Part shown: positions 49,992-57,958 of the stretch, piece by piece
Numbering within the stretch: the first letter of the stretch is position 1
How the letters are laid out: every line of letters starts with the position of its first letter
Translations under genes and position numbers: made by a program
Notes under the pieces: generated by a model
Told to the model about the DNA's origin: nothing
The model's input: only the letters and a program-made list of their open reading frames with translations
The model's database searches: none
Source of the DNA: a virus
Direction: 5' to 3' (one strand)
Length of the DNA: 58,695 nucleotides
IMG/VR virus record: IMGVR_UViG_3300034175_000127
Coordinates: 1-58,695 of that record

Positions 49992-50765
49992 ATGAACCGT
50001 CAAACTCACACATTTCTAAATCAGAGCCTTCAGCCGTATATGCGGCCTAGAGATGCACGCACTCAGGCTTGCGCTATGCTTGCTGCCGCTGCAACCTACC
50101 GCATGGGAGATCGGCTTGCACAAATCACCGCAGAAGGGGCTTCGAAGGGTAAGTGGACAAAAGCCGACATAGCTAAGGTTGTAGCTCCTCTTGCTGCTCC
50201 CGGACTTAGTGCTGCTGGTGCCGACGGCACTTTGGCGGCTGGCATCTATGCCCTTTGCTACACCTACAAGAACGCTAATGGAGAGACCACAATCTCGCCC
50301 GTCGCTACCGTCACAGTTGGAGCGACCAATCATATTACAGTTGCAGCTCTAACACCGCTCCCAGCCGGTGTGCTTTCGGTCAATCTCTACATGACTGACG
50401 CGGGCGGCAACGACTTACATTTCGTAGCCAATTACGACGGCGCTACTCGAAACATCCTCGCGCCTGTTCAGAGCGCGCAAGAACCGCCTTCTTCGAATAC
50501 CGCGTTTTTAAAATCGGATGGCACACAGAAGCCTTCGCGCCTCTGCGTCCGCGACTTCGTTACCGATGCTAATGGCGTGGTCTTTCACGGCGTTGAACCT
50601 CCTACAACTGGTCCTATTGCTTCCCCGGAAGATACGGCTATGGGTTTTGATAAGGGCTATTTTTTGTTGGCCGATTTCGTCAATGCCATGACTGATGATG
50701 AAATTGCTGCTATGGGTGCACAAAAAATTGGCGTCGGAGACAAAACCCACATCCAACTCAAGTAA
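49992..50765 (+). CDS. Head decoration-like protein with Ig-like domain
   Basis: 257 residues with a CAGGAG site before the ATG. The N-terminus is helical (RPRDARTQACAMLAAAATYR). Residues 70-150 form an Ig/fibronectin-like fold (AAGIYALCYTYKNANGETTI, then SPVATVTV). The C-terminus is alpha/beta. Located between scaffold and major capsid genes, as expected for a decoration or accessory head protein. Confidence 0.65.
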   Translation: MNRQTHTFLNQSLQPYMRPRDARTQACAMLAAAATYRMGDRLAQITAEGASKGKWTKADIAKVVAPLAAPGLSAAGADGTLAAGIYALCYTYKNANGETTISPVATVTVGATNHITVAALTPLPAGVLSVNLYMTDAGGNDLHFVANYDGATRNILAPVQSAQEPPSSNTAFLKSDGTQKPSRLCVRDFVTDANGVVFHGVEPPTTGPIASPEDTAMGFDKGYFLLADFVNAMTDDEIAAMGAQKIGVGDKTHIQLK

Positions 50766-50808
50766 GCGGGCTAGTCCCGATTCCAACATCCATTACAGGA
50801 GAATTTAA

Positions 50809-51894
50809 GTGCCCGCACAATTTACTTACACAAATCCCGTTACTCTGCGCAAAATCGCGCGCGAACTGATCATTGGCCCTATTGAGGGACAGTGGATTTT
50901 CACGGAAGTCTTTCCGATTGAAAATATCGAAGCCACCGTGATGCGCTGGATCATTGAAGACAACATGTTTGGTCTTATGGCCATGCGTGGCGTCGGCGGC
51001 GAGCCAACCCGAATCAAAAACGTAGGCTCGACTGGTTACGAAGCCACTCCCGCGTACTTCGGTGAATTTGGCACCCTTGACGAGAATGAGATCCTTCGTC
51101 GTGCGATGCTAGTGGCAGGTGTTCCTGGAGAAGTTCCGATTTCGGTCAATGACCTGATTCAGAACTACTTTGACACGATGAAGGTGCATTATTACAACCG
51201 CCTCAAGCAGATGGCAGGCGACCTTCTCAATACGGGAACACTCACTATCACGTTGCCAGACGGTGCTCCTCTCACTTTGGGCCAATACACTCAGGTAACC
51301 GATAGTCCTGCCGTTCCTTATACGACATTAGGAACTGCTGCACCGATGAAGGAAGGCCAATTATTCCAGGCTCGTTATGGACGTGGCACCAGCGCCAAAT
51401 TCAATAACACGGCTACACGATGGATGAACGGACGCACTTTCACCCTCATCCAACTTAACACCAATGCCAACGACATTTACGGCAAAAAAAATGTCGGCGG
51501 TGATTCGTTAGTTTCACTCGAAGAATTCAACCGAGTGTTCGTCGCGGCTGGAGCTCCCCAAATTGGTATTGTTGATGATTTCTACCTCGACAACGCCGGT
51601 GAAACTGTGATGGATATTCCGGACGGTGTTGAATATGTTATTGGTTCGCGGCCTCAGAATGAAAAGCCTGGCGCTTTTATGCTTACAGCCAACGCTAATA
51701 ACCCCAACAACGCCTCAGGTGTTTATGCATTTGTTGATGATCGCACCAAAGGTCCCAATAAAACTGTTCCTCCTCGTATTGATGTTCATATGGGTTTCAA
51801 CGGTAACGCGGTTATCAAACGGCCAAAGCAAATCATCAAACGTGTTTTGGCTACCCCGGAAGATATGGATACCGTTTTGGGAGCCATTGAATAA
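50809..51894 (+). CDS. Major capsid protein (phage capsid E-like)
   Basis: 361 residues from a GTG at 50809 with CAGGAGA upstream. HK97-fold family E features: TLRKIARELIIGPIEGQWIF, ATPAYFGEFGTLDENEILR, VPGEVPISVNDLIQNYFDTM, FNRVFVAAGAPQIGIVDD and a C-terminal KQIIKRVLATPEDMD. No N-terminal delta domain is seen, in agreement with a separate scaffold. The gene follows protease/scaffold and decoration genes. Confidence 0.85.
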   Translation: MPAQFTYTNPVTLRKIARELIIGPIEGQWIFTEVFPIENIEATVMRWIIEDNMFGLMAMRGVGGEPTRIKNVGSTGYEATPAYFGEFGTLDENEILRRAMLVAGVPGEVPISVNDLIQNYFDTMKVHYYNRLKQMAGDLLNTGTLTITLPDGAPLTLGQYTQVTDSPAVPYTTLGTAAPMKEGQLFQARYGRGTSAKFNNTATRWMNGRTFTLIQLNTNANDIYGKKNVGGDSLVSLEEFNRVFVAAGAPQIGIVDDFYLDNAGETVMDIPDGVEYVIGSRPQNEKPGAFMLTANANNPNNASGVYAFVDDRTKGPNKTVPPRIDVHMGFNGNAVIKRPKQIIKRVLATPEDMDTVLGAIE

Positions 51895-51921
51895 CCAAAC
51901 TTCTTTGGGGGATAAATTTAT

Positions 51922-52275
51922 ATGAATTTTCGCATTCTACATTCGCGGGCTGGTTCGTTCAAACAAGGCCAGATTGTGTCTGACAAACAAATCAAGCACA
52001 GTGGCGCTGACCTCACTTTCTGGAAGAAAATCAAGGCAGTCGAAGAAGTGACTGTTTTGACTCAATCCGAGATCGTTGAACAAAAACTTCCTGCTGAAAT
52101 CACTGATCCAGGAGCTGCAACGCGCGATGCATTAGATGCTGCAACGCGCACACAACAGGAAGCACTGGAGGCCGTTGCTGCTGCGGCTAAGCGTCGCAAG
52201 GAAAAGCCAGCTACAGGCACCGGTGACGACCAGAACCAGAGCGACGACAGCGCTGACACCGGCCAAAACGAGTAA
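51922..52275 (+). CDS. Hypothetical head protein
   Basis: 117 residues with GGGGGAT before the ATG. The first 60 residues look like a compact domain (FRILHSRAGSFKQGQIVSDK); the rest is helical, charged and probably flexible (AAAAKRRKEKPATG...). Right after the major capsid gene, so probably a head accessory protein. Confidence 0.6.
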   Translation: MNFRILHSRAGSFKQGQIVSDKQIKHSGADLTFWKKIKAVEEVTVLTQSEIVEQKLPAEITDPGAATRDALDAATRTQQEALEAVAAAAKRRKEKPATGTGDDQNQSDDSADTGQNE

Positions 52276-52277
52276 CT

Positions 52278-52706
52278 ATGGCACTTGGAACTTATGATGA
52301 AAACCGCTGGAGCATTTTAGATGTTCTGCGCTCGCTCTTTACTGACATGGAAACGACGGAAGGCACAACCATTGTGCCGGACGCTGTTTTGTCGGACACG
52401 GTTTTCACTAAAGTTCTGGCCGAGAACGGCACCCGCGAGGGTGCCGCTCTTTTGGCTCAAATGTATTCGACTTTCTACGCTCAGCAAGCAATTTCTTATG
52501 CAGACCCGACCTTGAAAGTCACTTTCACAGACCGCTCTAAACATTACGCTGGTCTCGCTCAGCAAATCCGAAGCGGCCTTATCAATCTCGAAGCTCTCGC
52601 ATCAGGCGGGCGTGGTGTGCTTCTGGGCCGAAGCATCGTAGGCCGCGCCGATGCGGCTTATTTCGATGCAACTGGCGTTTGGCCAACGCCTTCCCTACTC
52701 GACTAA
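52278..52706 (+). CDS. Head-tail connector-like protein
   Basis: 142 residues, helical, with WSILDVLRSLFTDMETTEGT and YADPTLKVTFTDRSKHYAGL, followed by a short loop. The length, helical content and position after capsid genes are like adaptor proteins of the gp6/gp15 type. Its stop overlaps the next start (TAATG). Confidence 0.55.
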   Translation: MALGTYDENRWSILDVLRSLFTDMETTEGTTIVPDAVLSDTVFTKVLAENGTREGAALLAQMYSTFYAQQAISYADPTLKVTFTDRSKHYAGLAQQIRSGLINLEALASGGRGVLLGRSIVGRADAAYFDATGVWPTPSLLD

Positions 52707-52888
52707 TGTTCAGACTTGAAGTAGAAAATCACCTCCGCGAAATCGCTCCTGTGGATGGATGGAAATGTTTTGAAGACACCGGGCGGCGAACTTACACAGT
52801 TTCTTTTAATGTTCCTACTTTCGTCGGTCGGGCTATCTGGAATCTGCAAAGTTTGCGTTGGAAGTTGATCGCAAAGTTTTCTCGCTAA
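52706..52888 (+). CDS. Hypothetical 60-residue protein
   Basis: Starts at the ATG at 52706 in a TAATG overlap. Sequence MFRLEVENHLREIAPVDGWK... with two aromatic-rich strands. It ends one base before the next gene. Function unknown; part of the head-tail joining cluster. Confidence 0.6.
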   Translation: MFRLEVENHLREIAPVDGWKCFEDTGRRTYTVSFNVPTFVGRAIWNLQSLRWKLIAKFSR

Positions 52889-52889
52889 T

Positions 52890-53531
52890 ATGGCACGCAT
52901 TGGGATTTCGCTCAAACGCATCGAGAAGAGCCTCCGCAAAACGGTGGCTCCTGGCGTTGGAGATGACATTATCGAGGTCTGGCGTGGTAAAACAGGCAGC
53001 GTTGGAGCCCCAGGTGGAGCATTGCTGAACGAAATGGGCCGCACGGTGAGAACGAATGCTGCAACGCCAACAGCGGTAGGAATTGTTAAAGTCGCTGCAT
53101 ATTATGGTCGTTTCAGTCCAGGGCGCGCCGGCATGGAAGGCGATTTTGGCACACGCGCCAGCGTGACAGCGTTTACCTTTACTTTCAACGCTGGTGATGC
53201 GCCGAAAATTGAGAGCGATGATCGTTTGATCGTGGCTGTCAAGCGCGAGTTGAAACAGAAAATCGAGGATTTGGGTTGGCAATCGAACGCAATTTACAGC
53301 GTCGGAGCGCGCGAGCAACCTACTCAAAGCAATGGATTTTCTTACCTGCGAACATCTGGAACGGTGTCAGGTGCGGTTGAGCCGGTTTGGCCACGAGTGA
53401 AGGGCCAGATAGTGGTCGATGGTGATGGAGAGTGGAAATGTGAGGGTGAGCTTCCAGCTTATGGCGTGATTGATCCGGGCGGCATGGGAACCATTGCCGT
53501 CAATTACATTGTGACGGCGGAGCGTAAATAA
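52890..53531 (+). CDS. Putative head-closure or tail completion protein
   Basis: 213 residues. A helical N-terminal segment (MARIGISLKRIEKSLRKTV) and a beta-rich body (FTFTFNAGDAPKIESDDRLI). The second half contains a conserved-looking TSGTVSGAVEPVWP, also seen as a small domain in other phage head proteins. It abuts the next gene. The exact role is not assigned. Confidence 0.5.
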   Translation: MARIGISLKRIEKSLRKTVAPGVGDDIIEVWRGKTGSVGAPGGALLNEMGRTVRTNAATPTAVGIVKVAAYYGRFSPGRAGMEGDFGTRASVTAFTFTFNAGDAPKIESDDRLIVAVKRELKQKIEDLGWQSNAIYSVGAREQPTQSNGFSYLRTSGTVSGAVEPVWPRVKGQIVVDGDGEWKCEGELPAYGVIDPGGMGTIAVNYIVTAERK

Positions 53532-54074
53532 ATGAGCACTCATTTTATTATCGAGCGGGATAACCGCGAAGCCACTTATCACGCGATGGGCGAGGTTTAC
53601 GAAGAATCTCACGTAGATGCAGCCTGCACTCTACGTGGTGCCCTGCACGCTCACTTGCTTCAAGGCGGCAACCTGGGGCCGGAAACCGGAACAATGGCCG
53701 AAACGCTCTATGTTCAGACGCGCGATGAAAGTGACTATGACGAGCGGCGCGACGCGGCCAAAGATGCCTATTTGGGTGAAGAGTCTTTCTGGCGCGAAAT
53801 CGTGCGTGATGTATTGACGCAAGCGGCCTATACGGACGAGCATTTCGAAGAGCGCGCGATGGACGAGGAAGATTTGCCACGCGGCGCGCTGGCCGCAGTT
53901 GCGACGTTTTGGGCAGTTGGGTTTTGGTGGCAGATGGGGCATTTCAATTTGCTAACGCAGCAGTGGGAGCGGGTTTCATGGTTCATTGAACCAACGGCAC
54001 GTTGGGCACAAATGGAACTGGAGCGCTCCTTTGACAATTTCGAAGCGCGTGTGCAGCAAAAGGTGGGGTTATGA
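53532..54074 (+). CDS. Hypothetical head-tail protein
   Basis: 180 residues, helical and acidic (DESDYDERRDAAKDAYLGEE) with a hydrophobic helix (LAAVATFWAVGFWWQMGHF). It overlaps the next gene by four bases. Probably a connector component by position; no family recognised. Confidence 0.55.
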   Translation: MSTHFIIERDNREATYHAMGEVYEESHVDAACTLRGALHAHLLQGGNLGPETGTMAETLYVQTRDESDYDERRDAAKDAYLGEESFWREIVRDVLTQAAYTDEHFEERAMDEEDLPRGALAAVATFWAVGFWWQMGHFNLLTQQWERVSWFIEPTARWAQMELERSFDNFEARVQQKVGL

Positions 54075-54538
54075 GTCCAGTCGATGCACTGATTTTTGGC
54101 GTGATGCGCGTTTTATCGGAAAGTGAGGTTTTGGCCCTGCTTCCAATTTCAAGTGACCTACTGGGTTCTGATCATCCGCTTCCAGCGGGGTTAATCTCGG
54201 TTCATTCGGATGTGCCCTCGCACACAATGGGACCAACCGAGGCGTATCGTGTGATTCGGTTATCGGTGGAGTGGATCGGCGAGGATGCGGATGGCAAAGG
54301 CGCCGACGATATCACCGATCCGCTGAACGAACTGGCACGAGAGAAATTGTTTGTGGACGATGAAAACGAAACCGCGCAAGAGCGCCTAGCGCGGCACATG
54401 GAGCCAAAAGGTGTTGGTATCGGCATACCGATGGAAGTCGGGAGCATCCTGCCCTACACCAAAAAGCTAGGCAAGGACACAACCGAGTTTCGCCGCGCGC
54501 GAGGCTACTTTTTCGAGTTTCATACGGAGCGGATTTAA
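54071..54538 (+). CDS. Tail terminator-like protein
   Basis: 155 residues. An alpha/beta pattern with a C-terminal strand-rich half (EAYRVIRLSVEWIGEDADG, DTTEFRRARGYFFEF), typical of the tail terminator/gpU group in size and position just before the tail tube genes. Overlaps the previous gene by four bases. Confidence 0.55.
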   Translation: MSPVDALIFGVMRVLSESEVLALLPISSDLLGSDHPLPAGLISVHSDVPSHTMGPTEAYRVIRLSVEWIGEDADGKGADDITDPLNELAREKLFVDDENETAQERLARHMEPKGVGIGIPMEVGSILPYTKKLGKDTTEFRRARGYFFEFHTERI

Positions 54539-54540
54539 CT

Positions 54541-56511
54541 ATGAAGAGATTTGATACCGCAGCTCGCGGTGCTGTTATGATCGGCGGGCGTGACAATACG
54601 CGTCACACCAAACGCTTTTCTTCGACTGAAACAATTGTTGCGGTCGATGATACGCATATGCAGCCTGAAGGCGACGCAATGAATTTCATTGCTGGCCTTG
54701 AAACGGCGGCCATTTCGATTTCTGGTTCTCTGCCCGTCTCGAAGGCATTGGTTGAACTGGAAATGCGTAAAGCTCTTGGCTTGATGCGTAATGCTGAGCC
54801 GCTATTGCTCGCGCCTTGGGGCACTGTCCCAGGTCATTATGCTGAGTTCTTGGACACGGAGCAAACCCGCTTTGGCTCTGATGGCCTGACACCGAGCATC
54901 ACGGCATATAACGCTGACTTCATCGGAACTGGCGGGCTGAAGCGCGGCACTATCTTGCACACGTCTCAGGGCACAGCGGGCGTGACTCAAAACGAGATTT
55001 ACGCAATTAATTTCGTGAGTGCTGACCCTAACCAGTTTTTTGGCGCGCGCGCTGTCGGCACAACGGAAGTTTTTGAGTTCACGACCTCAACAACTAACGC
55101 GCAGTGGAAAGCAGGTCTCGAAGCGCTCCCAGCGTATGCGGGACGCACTGTGACAGTCACGGGATCTTTAACCGGCATCTCACTCAAAAGCGGGATACGT
55201 CTGGCTGAGTTCTCAGGTGGTAGTGAAGTCCCTGCCATTGAGATTATCTCAGGCGCAGTGCGTCGTGCCCTTGTGATCGGTGGCGATGCTGACGCCGATT
55301 ACTCGTTTGGAGGCGGCGATGCTTTCGCGCTTGGTATTTCTCAGGCGGACTTTCAAGCCAACCAGCGCGCAACGGGTGGCGCATTTGGGAATGTTGTGGC
55401 AATTGGTAGCAGTGCAGCCAACAATGCAAGCGGCGAATTGCACAATTTAATTGCGACTAATGCGCTAGCCAACGCTACGATTTACGGCGATGTGACTGTA
55501 ACCCCTGGCATGACCGCAGATGCATTAGAAGATGCGATTCAGGCCAAGGGTGGCACGTATGCAAACCGAACGGTGTCAGGCTCCAGCACAGCGCCTGTCG
55601 CAAGCACTATTGTTGGTAGCGGTGCTGATTCTCAAATTGGGAATCGAACATTTACCTACGATGGCGGAAGCGACACCTTTCTTGGTGGAGAAGTATCGTC
55701 TCTGCCGACGGTGGCTTATTGGGATTCAGGCGACTTGCGCTGGAAAATTCGGCATGGCGCTCAAGTTTATTATTTGAACTCAGGAACACAATCAAAAGCA
55801 GCAGGGCCAACCCCTAACTGGACTGTTCACCCTGATTTAGCTTTCGGTCTTTTCGCTGCACCAACAACGGTCTATACGGCTGGAACCGGCTCAAATGGTT
55901 CCTACACCGTCACTATTCCGGCAGGACTTGGCGACGTGGCGAATTTGGCGGTTGTGGGTGATGGGTGGAGTGCAAACTCAACACCCCCAGCGCCCAAAAA
56001 CGGCACTCTCGATTTCAAAATTTACTTTCACGTTGGCGACAATCCCGGTATTAATTCCCATCCTGCATCTGGCACAGGAGCAACTAATACGACTTTGGTT
56101 GTTGCTGGAAGCATCGCCACAACAATTACTCCGGAAGTCACTCAGGCGGGCGGCACATTTACGGGCAACATCATCACGGGCGCCTTCAACGGCACCTGGG
56201 TTGATTTGGGCGCGATCACTGGCGACGACACCACCAACGATGGAGGTGCAGTCATCATCCAAGTGCCTTTCACCTCACCCAACTGCAACGCTACTGTTCG
56301 CGTCCAGCACGCGGATGACAATGGTTCTGGTGCTCCGGGTTCAGCGACATCGGTTGCTGTTTTCGATGTCATCACCCAAAACGGCGCGCAGTTCCTCATT
56401 ATTCCGCGCGGAACTATTTGCAAACAATGGGTGCGTGTCGCGATTTCGTCAGGCCAGATTACCGGCCAAATCGCTTTTACCGCGGCTATTTGCCGCAACT
56501 CAATCATTTAA
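54541..56511 (+). CDS. Large structural tail protein with Ig-like extensions
   Basis: 656 residues, at the position where a major tail protein is expected. The first 140 residues (FSSTETIVAVDDTHMQPEGD, VSKALVELEMRKALGLMRN, LLLAPWGTVPGHY) form a tube-like or structural domain. Two or more Thr/Gly-rich beta-sandwich modules follow (e.g. SGTAGVTQNEIYAINF, VYTAGTGSNGSYTVTIPAGL). The next gene is a second, smaller tube-like protein, so this could be the decorated tube subunit or a head-tail spike. Ig-like domains in such proteins bind cell-surface sugars weakly. Confidence 0.6.
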   Translation: MKRFDTAARGAVMIGGRDNTRHTKRFSSTETIVAVDDTHMQPEGDAMNFIAGLETAAISISGSLPVSKALVELEMRKALGLMRNAEPLLLAPWGTVPGHYAEFLDTEQTRFGSDGLTPSITAYNADFIGTGGLKRGTILHTSQGTAGVTQNEIYAINFVSADPNQFFGARAVGTTEVFEFTTSTTNAQWKAGLEALPAYAGRTVTVTGSLTGISLKSGIRLAEFSGGSEVPAIEIISGAVRRALVIGGDADADYSFGGGDAFALGISQADFQANQRATGGAFGNVVAIGSSAANNASGELHNLIATNALANATIYGDVTVTPGMTADALEDAIQAKGGTYANRTVSGSSTAPVASTIVGSGADSQIGNRTFTYDGGSDTFLGGEVSSLPTVAYWDSGDLRWKIRHGAQVYYLNSGTQSKAAGPTPNWTVHPDLAFGLFAAPTTVYTAGTGSNGSYTVTIPAGLGDVANLAVVGDGWSANSTPPAPKNGTLDFKIYFHVGDNPGINSHPASGTGATNTTLVVAGSIATTITPEVTQAGGTFTGNIITGAFNGTWVDLGAITGDDTTNDGGAVIIQVPFTSPNCNATVRVQHADDNGSGAPGSATSVAVFDVITQNGAQFLIIPRGTICKQWVRVAISSGQITGQIAFTAAICRNSII

Positions 56512-56559
56512 TTTTCTTTCCCTCTTGGGATTCCACTTTTCAGAGGAGCATCTTCAACT

Positions 56560-57042
56560 ATGGCAGTCAAACACCAAATCGGCGCGGGCGGGCGCATCTA
56601 CATCGCCGCTGCTGCGGACCCTACCGCTGTTTCGCGCATTGCGAATCTCAATAAGAAGGACTTTGTTAAGTCCATCACCATCAACGAGTCAATTTCCAAC
56701 GACAATGTAACTACGATGAGCGCTGACGAAGACGGTTTTGCCGAGCGTTTCATCCAGGCACTTTCTAACGCCAACGGCACGATGGATGCGCTTTACGGCG
56801 CGCCAACGGGCGAATTCTTGCTGTTCATCAAAGCTATCAAAGAAGGCAATTTGCACACGCTGGGACGGGGTAAAACCAACCTCATATACGATCCTTTCGG
56901 TTCGGTGGCTGGCTACCTGTCTTTTTCGTGGACGATGCTTTTCACCCAAATCCCGCTCACTGGCGAATTGGGTCGTGCTGTTGGTGGCCAACTAGGGTTT
57001 CAAGTGGATGGACCAATCGCAGTGGGGACTGTCCCGGCTTAA
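56560..57042 (+). CDS. Tail tube protein
   Basis: 160 residues with AGAGGAG upstream. The pattern MAVKHQIGAGGRIYIAAAAD, NLNKKDFVKSITINESISND and DGFAERFIQALSNANGTMDA fits phage tail tube proteins (beta-sandwich with an exposed loop). It is followed by the tail assembly chaperone genes and tape measure, the normal order. Confidence 0.7.
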   Translation: MAVKHQIGAGGRIYIAAAADPTAVSRIANLNKKDFVKSITINESISNDNVTTMSADEDGFAERFIQALSNANGTMDALYGAPTGEFLLFIKAIKEGNLHTLGRGKTNLIYDPFGSVAGYLSFSWTMLFTQIPLTGELGRAVGGQLGFQVDGPIAVGTVPA

Positions 57043-57059
57043 AACTCGTTAATCCGATG

Positions 57060-57099
57060 AAAATGGCCCGGTTTTGCTTGCGCGATGCTGGGCCATTTT
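57060..57099 (+). terminator. Terminator-like hairpin before the chaperone gene
   Basis: Stem AAAATGGCCC / GGGCCATTTT with a 20-base loop, followed by T-rich bases, 17 bases before the next start. Likely an attenuator that lets the tube gene be expressed more than the chaperone. Confidence 0.7.
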
Positions 57100-57115
57100 T
57101 TCACTTCATTCTCTC

Positions 57116-57574
57116 ATGCCTTCTAAACAAGCTATTCACGAAATTACAATCCCGGTTGCCGTTACCTACGGAAACCAAATCATCACGCTCGATGCCGCGT
57201 TAGAACGTCCCTTTTTGCAAAAAGACGAATGGAATGCGCTTCTCGAAGCTGCCCAGATCGCGCGCCGCGATTTGGCTTTTACGGTGATCGCGGTAGAAGA
57301 AATCGTGGACTTGCAAGAAGAGGTCACTGAGGCCGACAGGGAACGTCTCAAAGAACTCAAAGCCGAAATCAAAGTGATTCAAGATCGGATGCACCAAAAT
57401 CGCGCGGAGCGAATCGCGTTTTTGTGTCCGAGTTGGGATGTAACCGAAAACGATGAACCAGATAGCCCGCTCGTGCCCTGCACTCCTGAGAATCTATCGG
57501 ACTTCTCGGATGAACTGCTCGAAGCGATGCTGGATGAGCTGAAAAAAAAAACGGGCCTTTCGCTGACCCTGTAA
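57116..57574 (+). CDS. Tail assembly chaperone, short form (gpG-like)
   Basis: 152 residues from the ATG at 57116 (MPSKQAIHEITIPVAV). Helical and charged, with EDIVDLQEEVTEADRERLKE-like segments. The final residues KKKTGLSLTL are encoded over a run of ten A, where a -1 frameshift gives the long form. Position between tube and tape measure genes and the frameshift are the basis for the call. No clear ribosome site. Confidence 0.75.
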   Translation: MPSKQAIHEITIPVAVTYGNQIITLDAALERPFLQKDEWNALLEAAQIARRDLAFTVIAVEEIVDLQEEVTEADRERLKELKAEIKVIQDRMHQNRAERIAFLCPSWDVTENDEPDSPLVPCTPENLSDFSDELLEAMLDELKKKTGLSLTL

Positions 57575-57912
57575 TCTATTACCAGCAGGTCGCATGGCTG
57601 GGATTTCTTGGCAAAGAAGATCCGGTTGAATACGGCGCCGCACTTCAAAGCGATGCTGCGAACGAAGAGCCAGGTTTTGACATTCCGATTCCGCTCGCAG
57701 GTTGGGCAAAGAACATCCAAAGCGTCGCAAGGTGGACGGACACGACCTGGTTTAAAGCGCGCGAATTAAGCGAACAAAACCCGTTTTTATTTGATTTCCT
57801 GTTGGGTTGTTCAAGTGTCGAGCGCGATGCAGAGCCAATTCAACTCAAGACCCTCAAGGCGCAGGCTGATGCTGATGCGAGCCACACTGAGGCTGCTAAC
57901 TCTGGCTGGTAA
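57116..57912 (+). CDS. Tail assembly chaperone, long form by -1 frameshift (gpGT-like)
   Basis: About 265 residues. At 57542-57551 the run of ten A allows slippage to the -1 frame, giving ...KKK, then NGPFADPVIYYQQVAWLGF and on to the stop at 57910-57912. This second frame is well coded but has no start codon of its own. In lambda-like phages the GT fusion binds the tape measure and tube proteins. Confidence 0.8.
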
Positions 57913-57923
57913 AAGAAAGAAAA

Positions 57924-57950
57924 GACATTACGAAGCAGCTTCGTAATATC
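57924..57950. repeat. Palindromic repeat element, copy 3
   Basis: Arms GACATTACGAAGC and GCTTCGTAATATC around A, one mismatch. It lies between the chaperone stop and the tape measure ATG and takes up the place where a Shine-Dalgarno site would be expected. Confidence 0.85.
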
Positions 57951-57958
57951 TCCCCATC

